Part shown: positions 47,452 to 58,084 of the stretch, one piece after another | How positions within the stretch are numbered: position 1 is the first letter of the stretch | Layout: each line of letters opens with the position of its first letter | Source: Nymphalis io | Lineage: Eukaryota; Arthropoda; Insecta; Lepidoptera; Nymphalidae | NCBI RefSeq assembly: GCF_905147045.1 | Contig: NC_065906.1 | Span: forward strand, 5,766,001-5,830,000 | Direction: 5' to 3' | Length of the DNA: 64,000 nt | Notes under the pieces: model-generated | What the model was told of the DNA's origin: nothing | Database searches by the model: none | Seen by the model: only the letters and a program-made list of their open reading frames with translations | Translations under genes and position numbers: made by a program

Positions 47452-48515
47452 TTAATCAAAGTATGTACCGTTGTTATCTATGCACTTTTGCCATCTCATA
47501 GGTAGTTCATTGATAAAAAACCATCAATAAACTCTTTGAAGGCGGTTTGGACTGCCGCATCGGAATTGAATTTTTTTCCTTGTAAGAAGTTGTCCAATTT
47601 CCGGAAAAAATGGTAATCTGTTGGAGCACGGTCCGGGGAGTACGGTGGTTGTCGCAGACAAACTGCGGGACTAGTCCACAAATTCAAAGTCGCTCAGCGT
47701 GCTATGGAGCGAGCTATGCTCGGAGTATCTTTGAAGGTTATCCTTCAGATTCACATTCAGATCAGAAATGAGATTATCCGGAAAAGAACCGGAGTCACCG
47801 ACATAGCTTGCAAAATTAGCAGGCTGAAGTGGCAGTGGGCTGGTCACGTATGTCGTACGACCGATGGCCGTTGGAGCAGACGAGTCCTAGAGTGGAGACC
47901 GCGAATCGGCAAGCGCAGCGTAGGGCGCCCTCCAGCCAGGTGGACCGACGATCTTAAAAAGGCGGCGGGCACCAACTGGATGCGGAAGGCGGAGGACAGG
48001 GAGCTTTGGTGCACCTTGGGAGAGGCATATGTTCAGCAGTGGACAACGATTGGCTGTTGATTGATTGATTGAATGATTCAATTTAAAATCCCATCATTAT
48101 TGTGTCGGTTGAGCAAAGTGACACAGCAGTCGACGCGTGTTTGCAAGTTCGATTCACTTAATTTATGAGGCACCCATCGTTCAATTTTTTTTTACTTTCC
48201 CGATTTGCTTCAAGTGGATTAATACAGTTTTATCACTTACCCCGAAGCCTGCAGCTATCTCTGAAGTGCTTTGTGATGGATCCGCTTCCAAAATAGCCTT
48301 TAATTCTTCATTTTTCACATTTGTCTCCGGCCGTCCAAGGGGTTGGTTCTGAAGTGTGAAATTTCCAGAACGAAAACGTTGTAACCAAAAACGTTCCGTG
48401 CTTTTTTTGCGTCACCAGCACCGTACACATCATTAATCCTTCGAGCTGTTTCTGCAGCACTGGTGCCACGGTAGAACTCGTACTCGTAAATATATAAATA
48501 TTTCATGTTTTCCAT
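47452..48515 (-). pseudogene. mariner transposase, non-functional (central part lost)
   Basis: A DD34D-family transposase catalyses cut-and-paste at TA sites. Seen: the start codon at 48515-48513, then an N-terminal DNA-binding segment (SAAETARRINDVYG) at about 48420-48480, with a frameshift soon after. A further helix-turn-helix-type stretch follows (SEIAAGFGVSDKTV, about 48230-48275). The C-terminal end (PPYSPDRAPTDYHFF) lies at about 47595-47645, with its stop at 47454-47452. The first two catalytic Asp regions are missing because about 420 bp, judged by the sibling at 50743, have been replaced by RTE. It cannot encode an active enzyme. Confidence 0.85.
47660..48072 (+). mobile_element. 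RTE-clade LINE 3' end inside mariner
   Basis: An open frame (117 residues from the ATG at 47704, extending upstream to about 47660 as TAGLVHKFKVAQRAMERAML) matches the very C-terminal end of RTE-type LINE polyproteins: LKWQWAGHVCRTTDGRWSRR, VLEWRPRIGKRSVGRPPARW, GEAYVQQWT. The stop is followed by a TTGATTGATTGA-type tetranucleotide tail, typical of RTE 3' ends. The frame is intact, so the insertion looks younger than the Jockey and R1 remnants. The minus-strand frame here is a shadow. Confidence 0.85.
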
Positions 48516-48689
48516 TGTGCGGTAATAAGCGACGCCAAAGAAAAAAATTATGAGGAAAATGTTTTCAGAACTCAAATGTACCAGCTAAATAAATTTATAA
48601 ATTTGAATTTGGAATTCTTAACCAAAGAGGAGATATTTCAGATCAAAGTGATCAGTACGACAAAACTCTAATTTCATATACCTAATATT

Positions 48690-50204
48690 ATACGCGTATG
48701 TTAAAATGTGGTTTATGAAAATCAATTAGAGTAGTGACAAATTTTCTTGGATTGATAGTATTTTGTTAATCAAAGGAAGATAAATATAATGAAACAATGC
48801 GAAATATGTTTTTATTAAAATAAATATTGTACGTTGATGACCTTCGATTTTTTTCAGGCAGTGTCTTAATTACATTCGTTTTCAGATTTATAAAGCTCTA
48901 AGTGGATGTTGTGATACTCGTATATTCCAATAATGTTAAGCGAGAGACTAAATATGTGAGGGATTTGTCAATTCTGGACAATTTTCTTGAGCATCATCGT
49001 TTACTGAGTTATTCAACGTAAACGTTTGGTGAGCTTATAGTTAAAGTAAATTAATTCATATAATCTCATGCAATCGACAGTGTATTGTTTTTTTGACGAG
49101 TTAAGGCCTCAGGACGTTTGGATGTATGAGCCGGTCTACCTTGCATCACCGATGATATATTTCAATTGACCTTGTTTCAAACAAAAATTTATATAGAATC
49201 TTAATTATAAAAAAAAATCTTGTAAGCATATTGAATTTAAATTAAAGCAAAGATGAATTTAAATTTTTAATTCATTACTATTATTTTTTTTATTTAAATT
49301 ATTTTGTTATATTTTATTAATTTGATAAATGAAATGAGTGCACTTGTTATATTTTATTGCTTTATTTCCAATGTTATTAATTTTTTTACATGTATTTTTA
49401 TACGAAAAGTTGTTAGAAATTTCTAGTATTATAAAAATAACTGTATCTCTGTATGTAATCTGTTTTCAAACAATATATATATATTGTTTGTTATTGTTGT
49501 TTGTCTAGAATGCAAGCATATTTGACTTTAAGCACTTTTCTCACATACACTTGAGCACTCATCAATTTATATCGATTTCGGCCTTAATTCGTTTATTCAG
49601 TTTTATCGTTTATGAGTAAAAAAATTATAGAATTAAATTTGACAAGCCAATCTAAGCACTGTATTTCTTTAAAGGCTTCTTTTTCATATACAGTACATAA
49701 CTTTTTGTAAGTATATGCCGTAAGTATGTTTATGCCTTATCAGAAGCAGTAAAAAAAGAGCTACTATTTGAATAAAACAATAAAGGATGAAAATTACACG
49801 AAATAACTAATATATACAAAAAAACGTACTATTTAAATAAACTATGAATCGCATAAGTTAATTGTAAGCCTTAAAATTAAATATTTATTATTATTTTATG
49901 TGATTGTTATTTTTATGAACCTCAGATGTAAGTTACTAAAAATAATTCGACTTGCTATTTTATTGTTCAATAAAAATTGTTATAGGTCTATTTTTAGTTG
50001 TTATCCCAAAATTGCTTCGCGTTTGAAGTGTTACGACCGAATTCCGTGTCGGGCTGAATAATACAGCTTATTATGATGTTGATTTATGGAATTCTATGAA
50101 CTTAAAAGGGAAATTGTTTTATCCTTACTGCTTTGATTTCGGAAATATTTTTAACGGGAGAATTTGAACGAAAGATATAATTAATTTATAATGTTCAATT
50201 TTTA

Positions 50205-50206
<2 letters not shown>
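48690..50206. other. AT-rich gene-free stretch
   Basis: Contains a 24-bp perfect palindrome at 49467-49490. Nothing else is recognised. Confidence 0.45.
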
Positions 50207-50261
<55 letters not shown>

Positions 50262-50286
50262 TAGATATATATATATATATATATAT
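50207..50286. repeat. (AT)n microsatellite, compound
   Basis: A long AT dinucleotide run (50207-50257), a short interruption, and a second run (50264-50286). Confidence 0.95.
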
Positions 50287-50930
50287 TGATTCTTTTACGT
50301 TGGAATTTGTTATTTTAATGTCTAAAAGATAATTTAAGCCTTTTTATTTCCGTATTAATTAAGCGGGTATCTTTAATTGAACGAGAATGATAGATAGGAG
50401 ATACACAAGGAATAGCCTCTGTTTGGAACACTTGTTTGATTTAAAGGCTTTCTGTTATCGGCTTACAGGCACTAAGAATGGGCTTAGCAAAGCTTCGCTA
50501 CCAACATGGTCGATATAACGAAACATTTTCTGTAATTAAATTTCGGTTTCTTTGAAAACGCCATCAATATTAAAAACATTGCGAAAACTTTGTTTAAAAT
50601 TTATGAATTTACTTTATTATATTTTATTTATGGTGTTCGCAAAAGATTAGCGATTTATTTTATATACATGAGTCACAGTTACCACAGTTACAAATATATC
50701 ATTATTATAAGAAGAAATTAAAGAAAAATGAAAAAAATATACATCCTCCTTACATAAGGAATTAGCGTTTTTTCGTACTGACCACTTTGATCTGAAATAT
50801 CTCCTCTTTGGTTAAGAATTCCAAATTAAAATTTATAAATTAATTTAGCTAGCACATTTGAGTTTTGAAAACAGTCATTAATTTGTTTTTTCCTCATTAT
50901 TTTTTCTTTGGCGTCGCTTATTACCGCACA

Positions 50931-52003
50931 ATGGAAAACATGAAATATCGGTATATTTACGAGTAAGAGTTCTACCGTGGCACCAGTGCTGCAGAAACAG
51001 CTCGAAGGATTAATGATGTGTACGGCGCTGGTGTCGCAAAAGAAAGCACGGTACGTTTTTGGTTTCAACGTTTTCGTTCTAGAAATTTCGACCTTCAGAA
51101 CTAAGCCCGTGGACAGCCGGAGACCAAAGTGGAAAATGAAGAATTAAAGGCTATTGTGGAAGCGGATCCACCACAAAGCACTTCAGAGATAGCTGCAGGT
51201 TTTGAGGTAAGTGATAAAACTGTTTTAATCCACTTGAAGCAAATCCAGAAGTAAAAAAACCAGAACGGAGGAACTTGAACCTAATAAATTGAGTGAATCG
51301 AACTTGCAAACACGTGTCGACTGCTGTGTTACTTTGCTCAACCGACACAATAATGAAAGGAATTTAAGTCGAATAATGATTCGATTCACTATCCACAGTA
51401 CAGTATCCACTTTTCATCAGAAGTCATTACTTGTGATGAAAAGTGGATACTGTACGATAATCGGAAGCGCTCGTCGCAAGGGCTGGACCCTAGAGACCCA
51501 GCCAAGTCCTGCCCTAAACGAAAATTGACTCAGAAAAAGTTACTTGTGAGTGTTTGGTGGACTAGCGCCGGTGTCGTTCACTACAGCTTTCTTAAATCGG
51601 GCGAAACGATTACGGCAGATATCTATTGTCAGCAACTGCAAACCACGAAGGAAGAACTAGCTGCTAAACAACCGAGATTGGTCAATCGCTATAGGCCACT
51701 GCTGCCTCACGACAACGCAAGACCACACACTGCACAACAAACAACTACTAAGCTAGATGAGCTACAATTGGAATGTCTGCGACATCCATCGTACTCCCCG
51801 GACCTTGCTCCAACAGATTACCATTTTTTCCGGAATTTGGACAACTTCTTACAAAGAAAAAATTCAACTCCGATGCGGCAGTCCAAAACACCCTCAAAGA
51901 GTTTATTGATTCTCGCCCCCATGGTTTTTTTAGTAAAGGGATCAATGAACTACCTATGAGATGGAAAAAGTGCATAGATAACAACGGTGCATACTTTGAT
52001 TAA
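50931..52003 (+). pseudogene. mariner transposase (DD34D), frameshifted
   Basis: Starts at ATG 50931. N-terminal part: SAAETARRINDVYGAG, then a helix-turn-helix stretch (STSEIAAGFEVSDKTV), with several in-frame stops. The catalytic core is visible: first Asp in TCDEKW (about 51428-51445), second in HDNARPH (about 51706), third in PTDYHFF (about 51812). There are exactly 34 residues between the second and third Asp, the mariner DD34D signature. The longest open piece is 51525-51959. Reading switches frame near 51850 into a C-terminal piece ending NNGAYFD at 52003. An inverted duplication interrupts the region before the first Asp. Non-functional, but the three catalytic sites survive. Confidence 0.9.
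51398..51455. repeat. Inverted duplication within the mariner gene, 22-bp arms
   Basis: 51398-51419 is a perfect reverse complement of 51434-51455. The right arm encodes the expected EKWILY segment; the left arm is the same sequence inverted in place of the normal coding sequence. Confidence 0.9.
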
Positions 52004-52146
52004 TTAAATATATTTTACAAAAAAAAAAATTGACTTTATATTCCTCTCGTACAAAACGCCAATTTCATATGTAAGTACGTTTCATATATGAAACCTTATT
52101 TGAAAATAAATATGATTTTTGCAACTCATAATGTCGAATATTCGAG

Positions 52147-52177
52147 TGAGAAATAAAGTTAATGACTTTATTTCTCA
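52147..52177. repeat. Inverted repeat, 13-bp arms, 5-nt loop
   Basis: TGAGAAATAAAGT (52147-52159) pairs perfectly with 52165-52177. Confidence 0.8.
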
Positions 52178-52320
52178 AATGGTAAAATGTATGTATGTAA
52201 ATGTAACGACGATACTAAGCCGTTTATTTTACAGATTACACGTATAGCTCGATTACCAGTACCAAACGCGTCTGCGAAATGTCTGCTCAATCGGTTGTGT
52301 GGAACTAATTTAAAATTCAT

Positions 52321-52361
52321 TTGAATGTTTTGAAACGCTAGGTGCGTTTCGAAACATTCAA
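52321..52361. repeat. Inverted repeat, 18-bp arms, 5-nt loop
   Basis: 52321-52338 pairs with 52344-52361 with one mismatch; loop TAGGT. Confidence 0.85.
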
Positions 52362-53008
52362 CGAACAGGTGAAGTGAAATAAAAGTTACAAAATAGAGCG
52401 GTTGTAACTAAATAACCGCGGCAGTATTTTGCGTTAGAAAATGCATTTTGTAACGTTACAGAGAAAAGATTGAGATTTACCTTAAAATTTTTCTTTCTTT
52501 AAGATGTTTAATTTATCAACTTATACTTATTTATTTTTTAATAATTTTAAATTTATTTAATAAATATTTTAATATATTTTTTTTATTTATAGGGTCTTGA
52601 AATTAAATATAATTCTATTTTGACGAGTTTATTCTAAAAATGCTATAATTATTATGTAAGAATACCCTAGTAAAACAATCTTAAACATTTACTTTTAACA
52701 TTTTATTCTTTTCCACACGTATCTTGTTATATAATTTGTTACTAATTAATATTTTACAATTCTATTACAATTTTATTTGCAATTCTTCCAATCACCATGG
52801 CAACCATCGAACGAGTCAATCTTTCCGTGTTTTGTTTCTTTTTTATAAATCGCGTAGTTTTTTTCGCTCAATAATTTTCAACCAGTGTTAATTTAGTTAA
52901 AATTATTTTCTAAAAATCTAAAAATAATTATTAAAAAACAGTAAAACCTTACAATTATGACATAAATAAGAGTAGCATACAACTTTTGCTATATATATAT
53001 ATAATTGA

Positions 53009-53372
53009 CTGCCTCGTTGGTCTAGTGGCTTGATATAAGGCCGCAGACCCATAGGTCCTGGGTTCAATTCCCAGGTCGGGCCAATAAAAAGTTATTGGGT
53101 TTTTCTGTCAGAAAAATTCTCAGTAGCAGCCCGGAGCCTGGAAGTTGGAAGTGTGTACACTCCCGTGCCTCGGAAAGCACGTAAAGTCGTTGGTCTTGCG
53201 CCTGAACTCTTTCCGGTCGTGTCGTATTGCCGTCCCATCGGATTATGAGAGTTAGGGAATAGAGAATGCACCTGTGTTTGCGCACACACTTGTGCACTAT
53301 AATATCTCCTGCGTAGTTGGCTAATCTCTCTTGAGATTGGCCGCCGTGGCCGAAATCAGTCTGGAGGACATT
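53009..53372 (+). mobile_element. SINE B, full length
   Basis: Head 'tgcctcgttggtctagtggc' and box B GGTTCAATTCC, the complete body including 'gaagtgtgtacactcccgtg', and 'tctggaggacattattatta' at the end. Best copy of this family in the window. The two minus-strand open frames over it are spurious. Confidence 0.85.
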
Positions 53373-53967
53373 ATTATTATATTATATATATAAATATAAA
53401 AGGTAAAAGAGTAATTTTTTCTCATATTTTATGACTACCCTTTCATGCGGACGCCGCTTAGAATATTACAGAATAGCCCTACAGTACAAACATTCATAGC
53501 TGAGACGCTTAGTATTCAGTCCATAGCGTTACTCCTATTTTGAGATACTAAGGTTGCGAAAATGACCAGACCGATGCAGTTTTGAACCATTATCTACCTC
53601 AATAATATAGCTTATTGTGGCTGATTGCGTTCATTGTTCTAGAGTAGACCTTAGTACAATAAAAATAGAATTTATTTTAATAAGTACGGTTTAATTTTAA
53701 GACAAAAGAGTATAATATATCTCGGAAACGAGAGCATCTGGTGGTCGCCGTAGACATTACAACGCATTCTTGCGGGAAGGTTTTTCACTGTATAGAACTG
53801 TAACTTTTATTATTTTCTTATTCATTTGATCTTTTATTCTCGTTTTGTTTCTAGTTTAAATCATTGGGGTTAAACTTTATTATTGTGATTAATGAGCGTA
53901 TACTGTAGTTTTCTAATACATTTATATACAAATGACGTCACAACTTATTGACTTATGAGTTTACTCA
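53373..53967. other. AT-rich gene-free stretch
   Basis: No feature recognised. Confidence 0.45.
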
Positions 53968-54242
53968 ATACTTGTTGGTAGAGGTTTGAGCCCAACTGAG
54001 TAGGTATCACTCACTCAACACGGCATATACTAGCGCCAAACAGCAATACTTATGTTGTTGCTGTGGCTTTGAATGGTAACTATTGGCACGAAGGACATAA
54101 CTTCTTCATTCTCGAGGCTGGTGGTGCATCGGCGAAGAAAGGGATGATTAATATTTCTTACACTGTCACTTCTACACTATTGGTGACCACTTATCAATAT
54201 GTGTAGCCCGTCTATTTACGTCTATTTTATATATTTAAAAAA
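53968..54242 (+). repeat. Family D interspersed repeat, diverged full copy
   Basis: 'gttggtagaggtttgagccc', 'gtaggtatcactcactcaac', 'gccaaacagcaatacttatg', 'gattaatatttcttacactg', 'ggtgaccacttatcaat' and an A-run that runs straight into a SINE C copy. Confidence 0.7.
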
Positions 54243-54432
54243 ATAATAATAATATCCTGGGACTTTTTCACACACGGCTATCTGATCCCAAATTAAGCTT
54301 GTACAGAGCTTGTGCTGTGGAAACCAGACAACTGATATACTACATATACTACTTTTCTTTTGTAAATACATACTTATATAGATAATTACACCCAGACTCA
54401 AGACAAACAGACATGTTCATGCACACAAAAAT
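54242..54432 (-). mobile_element. SINE C, head-truncated
   Basis: Begins in reverse with an AAT-repeat tail and 'atatcctgggac', then 'cacacggctatctgatccca', 'tgtggaaaccagacaactga' and 'cacccagactcaagacaaac'. The tRNA-like head is missing. Confidence 0.75.
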
Positions 54433-54814
54433 AGGTTTAAGTAATTTCAAAACATTCATAATAGTTATTTATACTTTCAAATAATAATTTACTAAGTTTC
54501 GTACATTTATATAATAATGTATGTGATGTCATAATATTAATATTCAAGATTATTTATAATTCCATACATTTCAAAGTAACATGTATTAATAGCAATTATT
54601 TTAACGAGGTCTTCTGCGTTTCATACGCCACTTAATACAAGTAACTTACTAGATAGGACTGGTTTCGATTTATAGTTCTTGTTGTAGTTATAGTTGTTGT
54701 TTTAAGGTCTTGTTGAAATGGAATTAAATATTTTTTGATTTACTTTTGCTTTTTAATTTATTTTTAAAAAAAGAAAGTTATTAAGGATCTTCAAAAAATG
54801 ATACACACTTATGA
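54433..54814. other. AT-rich gene-free stretch
   Basis: No feature recognised. Confidence 0.45.
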
Positions 54815-55010
54815 GTACATTACATCTGGTTGCTGGATACACATGTGGCTTCAACTCTAGGTAGGTAGGCTTACGATGATTCCCTATACTGGTGAGGATG
54901 ATATGATTTATGAATACAACTATGAAATTCGATAGTGCTTGGCAGGGTTTGCACCCACAATCCTTGTTCGCGTGTTCTAGCCACTGCGCCATCTTCGCTT
55001 TTATACACTA
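54815..55010 (-). mobile_element. SINE F (tRNA-derived), single copy here
   Basis: On the minus strand the element starts 'gcgaagatggcgcagtggct', a box A-like match, followed by 'gtgggtgcaaaccctgcc' as box B and 'aagcactatcgaatttcata'. Related in plan to SINE A but different in body ('atcctcaccagtatagggaa', 'gtagagttgaagccacatgt'-like). The minus-strand open frames are read through it. Confidence 0.6.
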
Positions 55011-55406
55011 ACATATTAGTGTGTTCTAAAGCAAAGTCACACGTTGCATAATAATGACGCGGCAAATAATACTAACAAGCCTTTGTTCTCTATATCTAAT
55101 ATTAATCATATACCAGTATCACACGAAGTTTCAATATTAATCCAAAACTAATCATTTATAGTTAATATTCAATCAACCGTCGCTGATGAGAAGCAAGCAA
55201 TACCTACGTGTCGGTAACTGCGTTACCAGTATTGAATATAATTTGATTGTAATATTTGAGAACGTTTTGGAAATATGGCAGATGGCTCAGTGGCCAGAAT
55301 GAACAAATGTATATTGTTTTACATATTATATTGATATTGTTGTCAGTATGATGACACGATTATTCGATTTATAAATCTTGTATATGCCATGTTCAATAAT
55401 TAGTTT
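55011..55406. other. AT-rich gene-free stretch
   Basis: No feature recognised. Confidence 0.4.
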
Positions 55407-55470
55407 TAACTGCCTCGTTTGTTTAGTGGTTTATCATCCCGAGTTCCTGGGTTTAAATCTTTCCAATATG
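55407..55470 (+). mobile_element. SINE B head fragment, diverged
   Basis: 'ctgcctcgtttgtttagtgg' and 'gttcctgggtttaaatcttt' keep the box A and box B positions of SINE B with an internal deletion. Confidence 0.5.
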
Positions 55471-55547
55471 TATTCGCATAAGATTATATGTATTAAGTAT
55501 CAAACGTAAAATGTCAGTGAGAATTATTTTTAGTTGGAGGGTTAGAT

Positions 55548-55705
55548 GGTCCACCTGATGGTTATTGCACGCCACCGCTCAAAGACATGTAGTTACACTG
55601 ACTCACTCAGCCTTTAAACCGGGACACAACAATACTAAGTTTTGCTGTTTGGTGGTACCTACCCAGACGGGCTTGTACAAAGCGCAGGGCTTCTGCCACA
55701 AGTAA
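55548..55705 (-). repeat. Family D interspersed repeat, internally deleted
   Basis: 'ggtccacctgatggttattg', 'ccgggacacaacaatactaa', 'gtggtacctacccagacggg', 'ttgtacaaagcgcagggctt'. Confidence 0.75.
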
Positions 55706-56442
55706 ATTCACATAATAATAAAAAAAACACACAGTATATACCTCCTTTTCCGTTATGAGGATTCGAATATTCACGATTACTTATCACAACATTGAAACTA
55801 GAAAATATAAATCCCGTTCCATCCTTTTGCCATATTACCTTAAAACGAATACTTTTACGCACGCCACATATAGCGTAAGTATTATTTTCAAATCAACCCT
55901 CACAATAAAGGCTCCCTAGGCTCAGTGATGTTCAGAAAGCCATTTGCCCCACCCTCCAAATGGGTCACATGAGCTGATATCACCCCAAATTGGTTTAATC
56001 TTTAGTTATGGCCTCTTAAGGAATTTACTTTCAACGCTTGTAAGAATAAGAAAATAAATATTGTTTTTATGTTACCTGAAAAGTAAAAACTTTTATTTAA
56101 AGGATTTTTTTAAATGGTTTTTTATTTAATCTTCCTAATCTCCAAACGTGTTGTCCGTGCCTTTTGTGTATATTTATTTTATTTGGTTTGGTAATTGGAT
56201 GTGCCTGTGTATTTTTATATTCGGACCGCGTCATAATCAAGATATCTGGATTACTATTTACTGTATGTGATTTTTTAAAGTGATTTCTTCATTTTTCTGT
56301 GCTACTTGTCTTCGTGATGTAATTAATTAGTGGACATCTGTGTTCCTAGGCTGTTCTGGATGGTATTCGGCCAGCCTGTCTATAACATAATTTATTACAA
56401 ATCGAAAAGACGTCTTACGTTCTACTCTTCCATAATTTCTAG
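55706..56442. other. Gene-free stretch
   Basis: AT-rich apart from a short C-rich segment near 55910-55990. No assignment. Confidence 0.4.
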
Positions 56443-56603
56443 AATCAAAAATCAAATCAAAATAGACTTTCTTAAAGTAGACTTACAAGCTTTTTGAATC
56501 GACATTAGAAGGCTTATTTAAATGTAATTTTACCGGTTCGGAATATAGATTCTACCTGGAGAAACCGTCAAGTTTTCGGTTTTCAATTCAGTAGTTACTT
56601 TTT
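56443..56603 (+). repeat. Family E interspersed repeat
   Basis: 'aaatcaaatcaaaatagact', 'agtagacttacaagcttttt', 'accggttcggaatatagatt', 'ctacctggagaaaccgtcaa', 'cagtagttac'. It has an insertion in the middle relative to 19784-19918. Confidence 0.7.
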
Positions 56604-56647
56604 AAACAATAAAGATATTTAAAATATAATACAATTCAAAGCAAATA

Positions 56648-56735
56648 AAATCAATATATTTTTATTTACATATACTATTACAAGTACTTATGAATTGTCG
56701 TTGAAAGTGGCAAGGAAATCAATAGTTTACATATA
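56648..56735 (+). repeat. Family E fragment
   Basis: 'tatttttatttacatatact', 'attacaagtacttatgaatt', 'aagtggcaaggaaatcaata': the start and end of family E joined across a deletion, directly after a fuller copy. Confidence 0.4.
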
Positions 56736-56768
56736 ATTAGTTTGTTCCTAAACGAGATACCGCAATTA

Positions 56769-56804
56769 TTATTCAATCCATAGATTTTATTCAATCCATA
56801 GATT
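56769..56804. repeat. 18-bp tandem duplication
   Basis: TTATTCAATCCATAGATT is repeated exactly twice. Confidence 0.9.
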
Positions 56805-56817
56805 TTATTCAGATATA

Positions 56818-57080
56818 TAATAATAATAACAATATCCTGGGACATTTTTCACACACGGCCATCTAATCCCAAATTAAATTTGTACAGAGCTTGTACTATG
56901 GAAACCAGACAACTGATATACTCCATATACTATTTTTCTTTTGTAAATACATACTTATATAGATAATTACACTCAGACTCAGGACAAACAGACATGTTCA
57001 TGCACATAAATATCTGCCCTGGGTGGGAATCGAACCCACAACTTTTGGCGTAAAAGGCAACCAACCACGCCAACCAGCTC
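56818..57080 (-). mobile_element. SINE C, full length
   Basis: A complete reverse copy from the AAT-repeat tail and 'atatcctgggac' to the head 'ggtgggaatcgaacccacaa...ccaaccacgccaaccagctc'. Confidence 0.85.
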
Positions 57081-57240
57081 AAATATATTCAGAAACAGAG
57101 TAATAGGTTTTAACAATAAGACTATTTTTAATAACTAATTGAAACCTGCTTATATAATATTGACCTCGTCATGTAAACGCTAATAAGATTCAGGAAATAC
57201 ACTATACAGCAGATTAAGTATGAAAAACAATATTATAATT

Positions 57241-57271
<31 letters not shown>

Positions 57272-57289
57272 AACACAAACCAATTACCA

Positions 57290-57545
57290 TTTACCACATG
57301 GTAAGTGTTTACCACCGCCCATAAACATTGGCAATATAAGAAATGTTAACCATCGCTTACATCGCCAATGCGCCACCGACCTTGGGAACTAAATTGTTAT
57401 GTCCCTTGTAACTGTAATTACACTGGCTCACTCATCTTTCAAACCGGAACACAACAATACCAAGTACTGCTGTTTAGCGGTAGAATATCTGATGAGTGGG
57501 TGGTACTTACCCAGACGAACTTACACAAAGCCCTATTACATTAAT
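57290..57545 (-). repeat. Family D interspersed repeat, near full length
   Basis: 'accaccgcccataaacattg', 'gcaatataagaaatgttaac', 'caccgaccttgggaactaaa', 'actgctgtttagcggtagaa', 'gtgggtggtacttacccaga', 'cttacacaaagccctat'. The plus-strand frame at 57399-57650 derives from it. Confidence 0.85.
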
Positions 57546-58027
57546 AAAACCTTTAAAACAAACAAATCATTTGTGATTCTTTCAATAGTACGTGTATGTA
57601 CGTCCTTTTATAGACCTTTTATAGACATCTCTTCCTATATACACTATTAACCATATTTTAAAATCAGGTTTAAGATCTCATGAGTGTAGTTATTCGATTC
57701 TACGAACAGTTTTAAAATTGGTGAGTTTTGCATTAAGCTACTTAATATGTAGTATGATTCGACTTACCTAAGCCCCCGAAATTTAAGAAACACTACGTTC
57801 GCTCTAATCAAAGCAGTCTATTGTAATTTGTATCGTATAAGTGGCCATCGAAAATTCTTATTAATTATGGAATGTAACATATGAATTGAGATCGTTTCTA
57901 TTTAAGTTATTTTGGTAGCTGGTTTTCATTAAAATACAAGGCTGCGTGCAAAAATTGTTTGTATTTAATATATAAATATTGAATTGTTTGTATATCTGAA
58001 TTGTTTGTATTTAATATATTATTATTA

Positions 58028-58033
<6 letters not shown>
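57546..58033. other. AT-rich gene-free stretch
   Basis: No feature recognised. Confidence 0.45.

Positions 58034-58082
<49 letters not shown>
58034..58082. repeat. (AT)n microsatellite
   Basis: A long AT run. It gives artificial Tyr-Ile repeats in both strands' open frames. Confidence 0.95.

Positions 58083-58084
<2 letters not shown>

Larger units (their letters stand above)
47376..48689 (-). mobile_element. mariner transposon 1, split by an RTE fragment
   Basis: Left terminus TTAGGTCCTTACATATGAAA (from 47379) and right terminus ending 'aatttcatatacctaa' (about 48671-48686) are imperfect terminal inverted repeats, each flanked by TA, the mariner target duplication. Coding orientation is minus. 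The middle of the transposase gene is replaced by RTE sequence at 47660-48072. Confidence 0.85.
50743..52083 (+). mobile_element. mariner transposon 2
   Basis: Same family as element 1 but in plus orientation. The left terminus CCTTACATAAGGAATTAGCG (from 50748) and the right terminus 'cgccaatttcatatgtaag' (to 52075) are inverted repeats of each other; the outermost TTAGGT bases have decayed. Sequence just inside both 5' ends ('gaaatatctcctctttggtt') is shared with element 1. Confidence 0.85.
52084..53008. other. AT-rich stretch with two hairpins
   Basis: No gene or repeat family is recognised. Inverted repeats lie at 52147-52177 and 52321-52361. Confidence 0.45.

Noticed and set aside
49467..49490. 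24-bp perfect palindrome as a protein-binding site
   Set aside because: It is mostly an AT dinucleotide run with a short CAAACA flank and is likely by chance in such DNA.
50207..50286. Long AT tract as a possible origin or matrix attachment site
   Set aside because: A plain dinucleotide microsatellite explains it; nothing else supports a function.
53064..53297. Two overlapping minus-strand frames, with counterparts at 60724-60998
   Set aside because: Both come from SINE B; the same peptide phrases recur because the repeat recurs.
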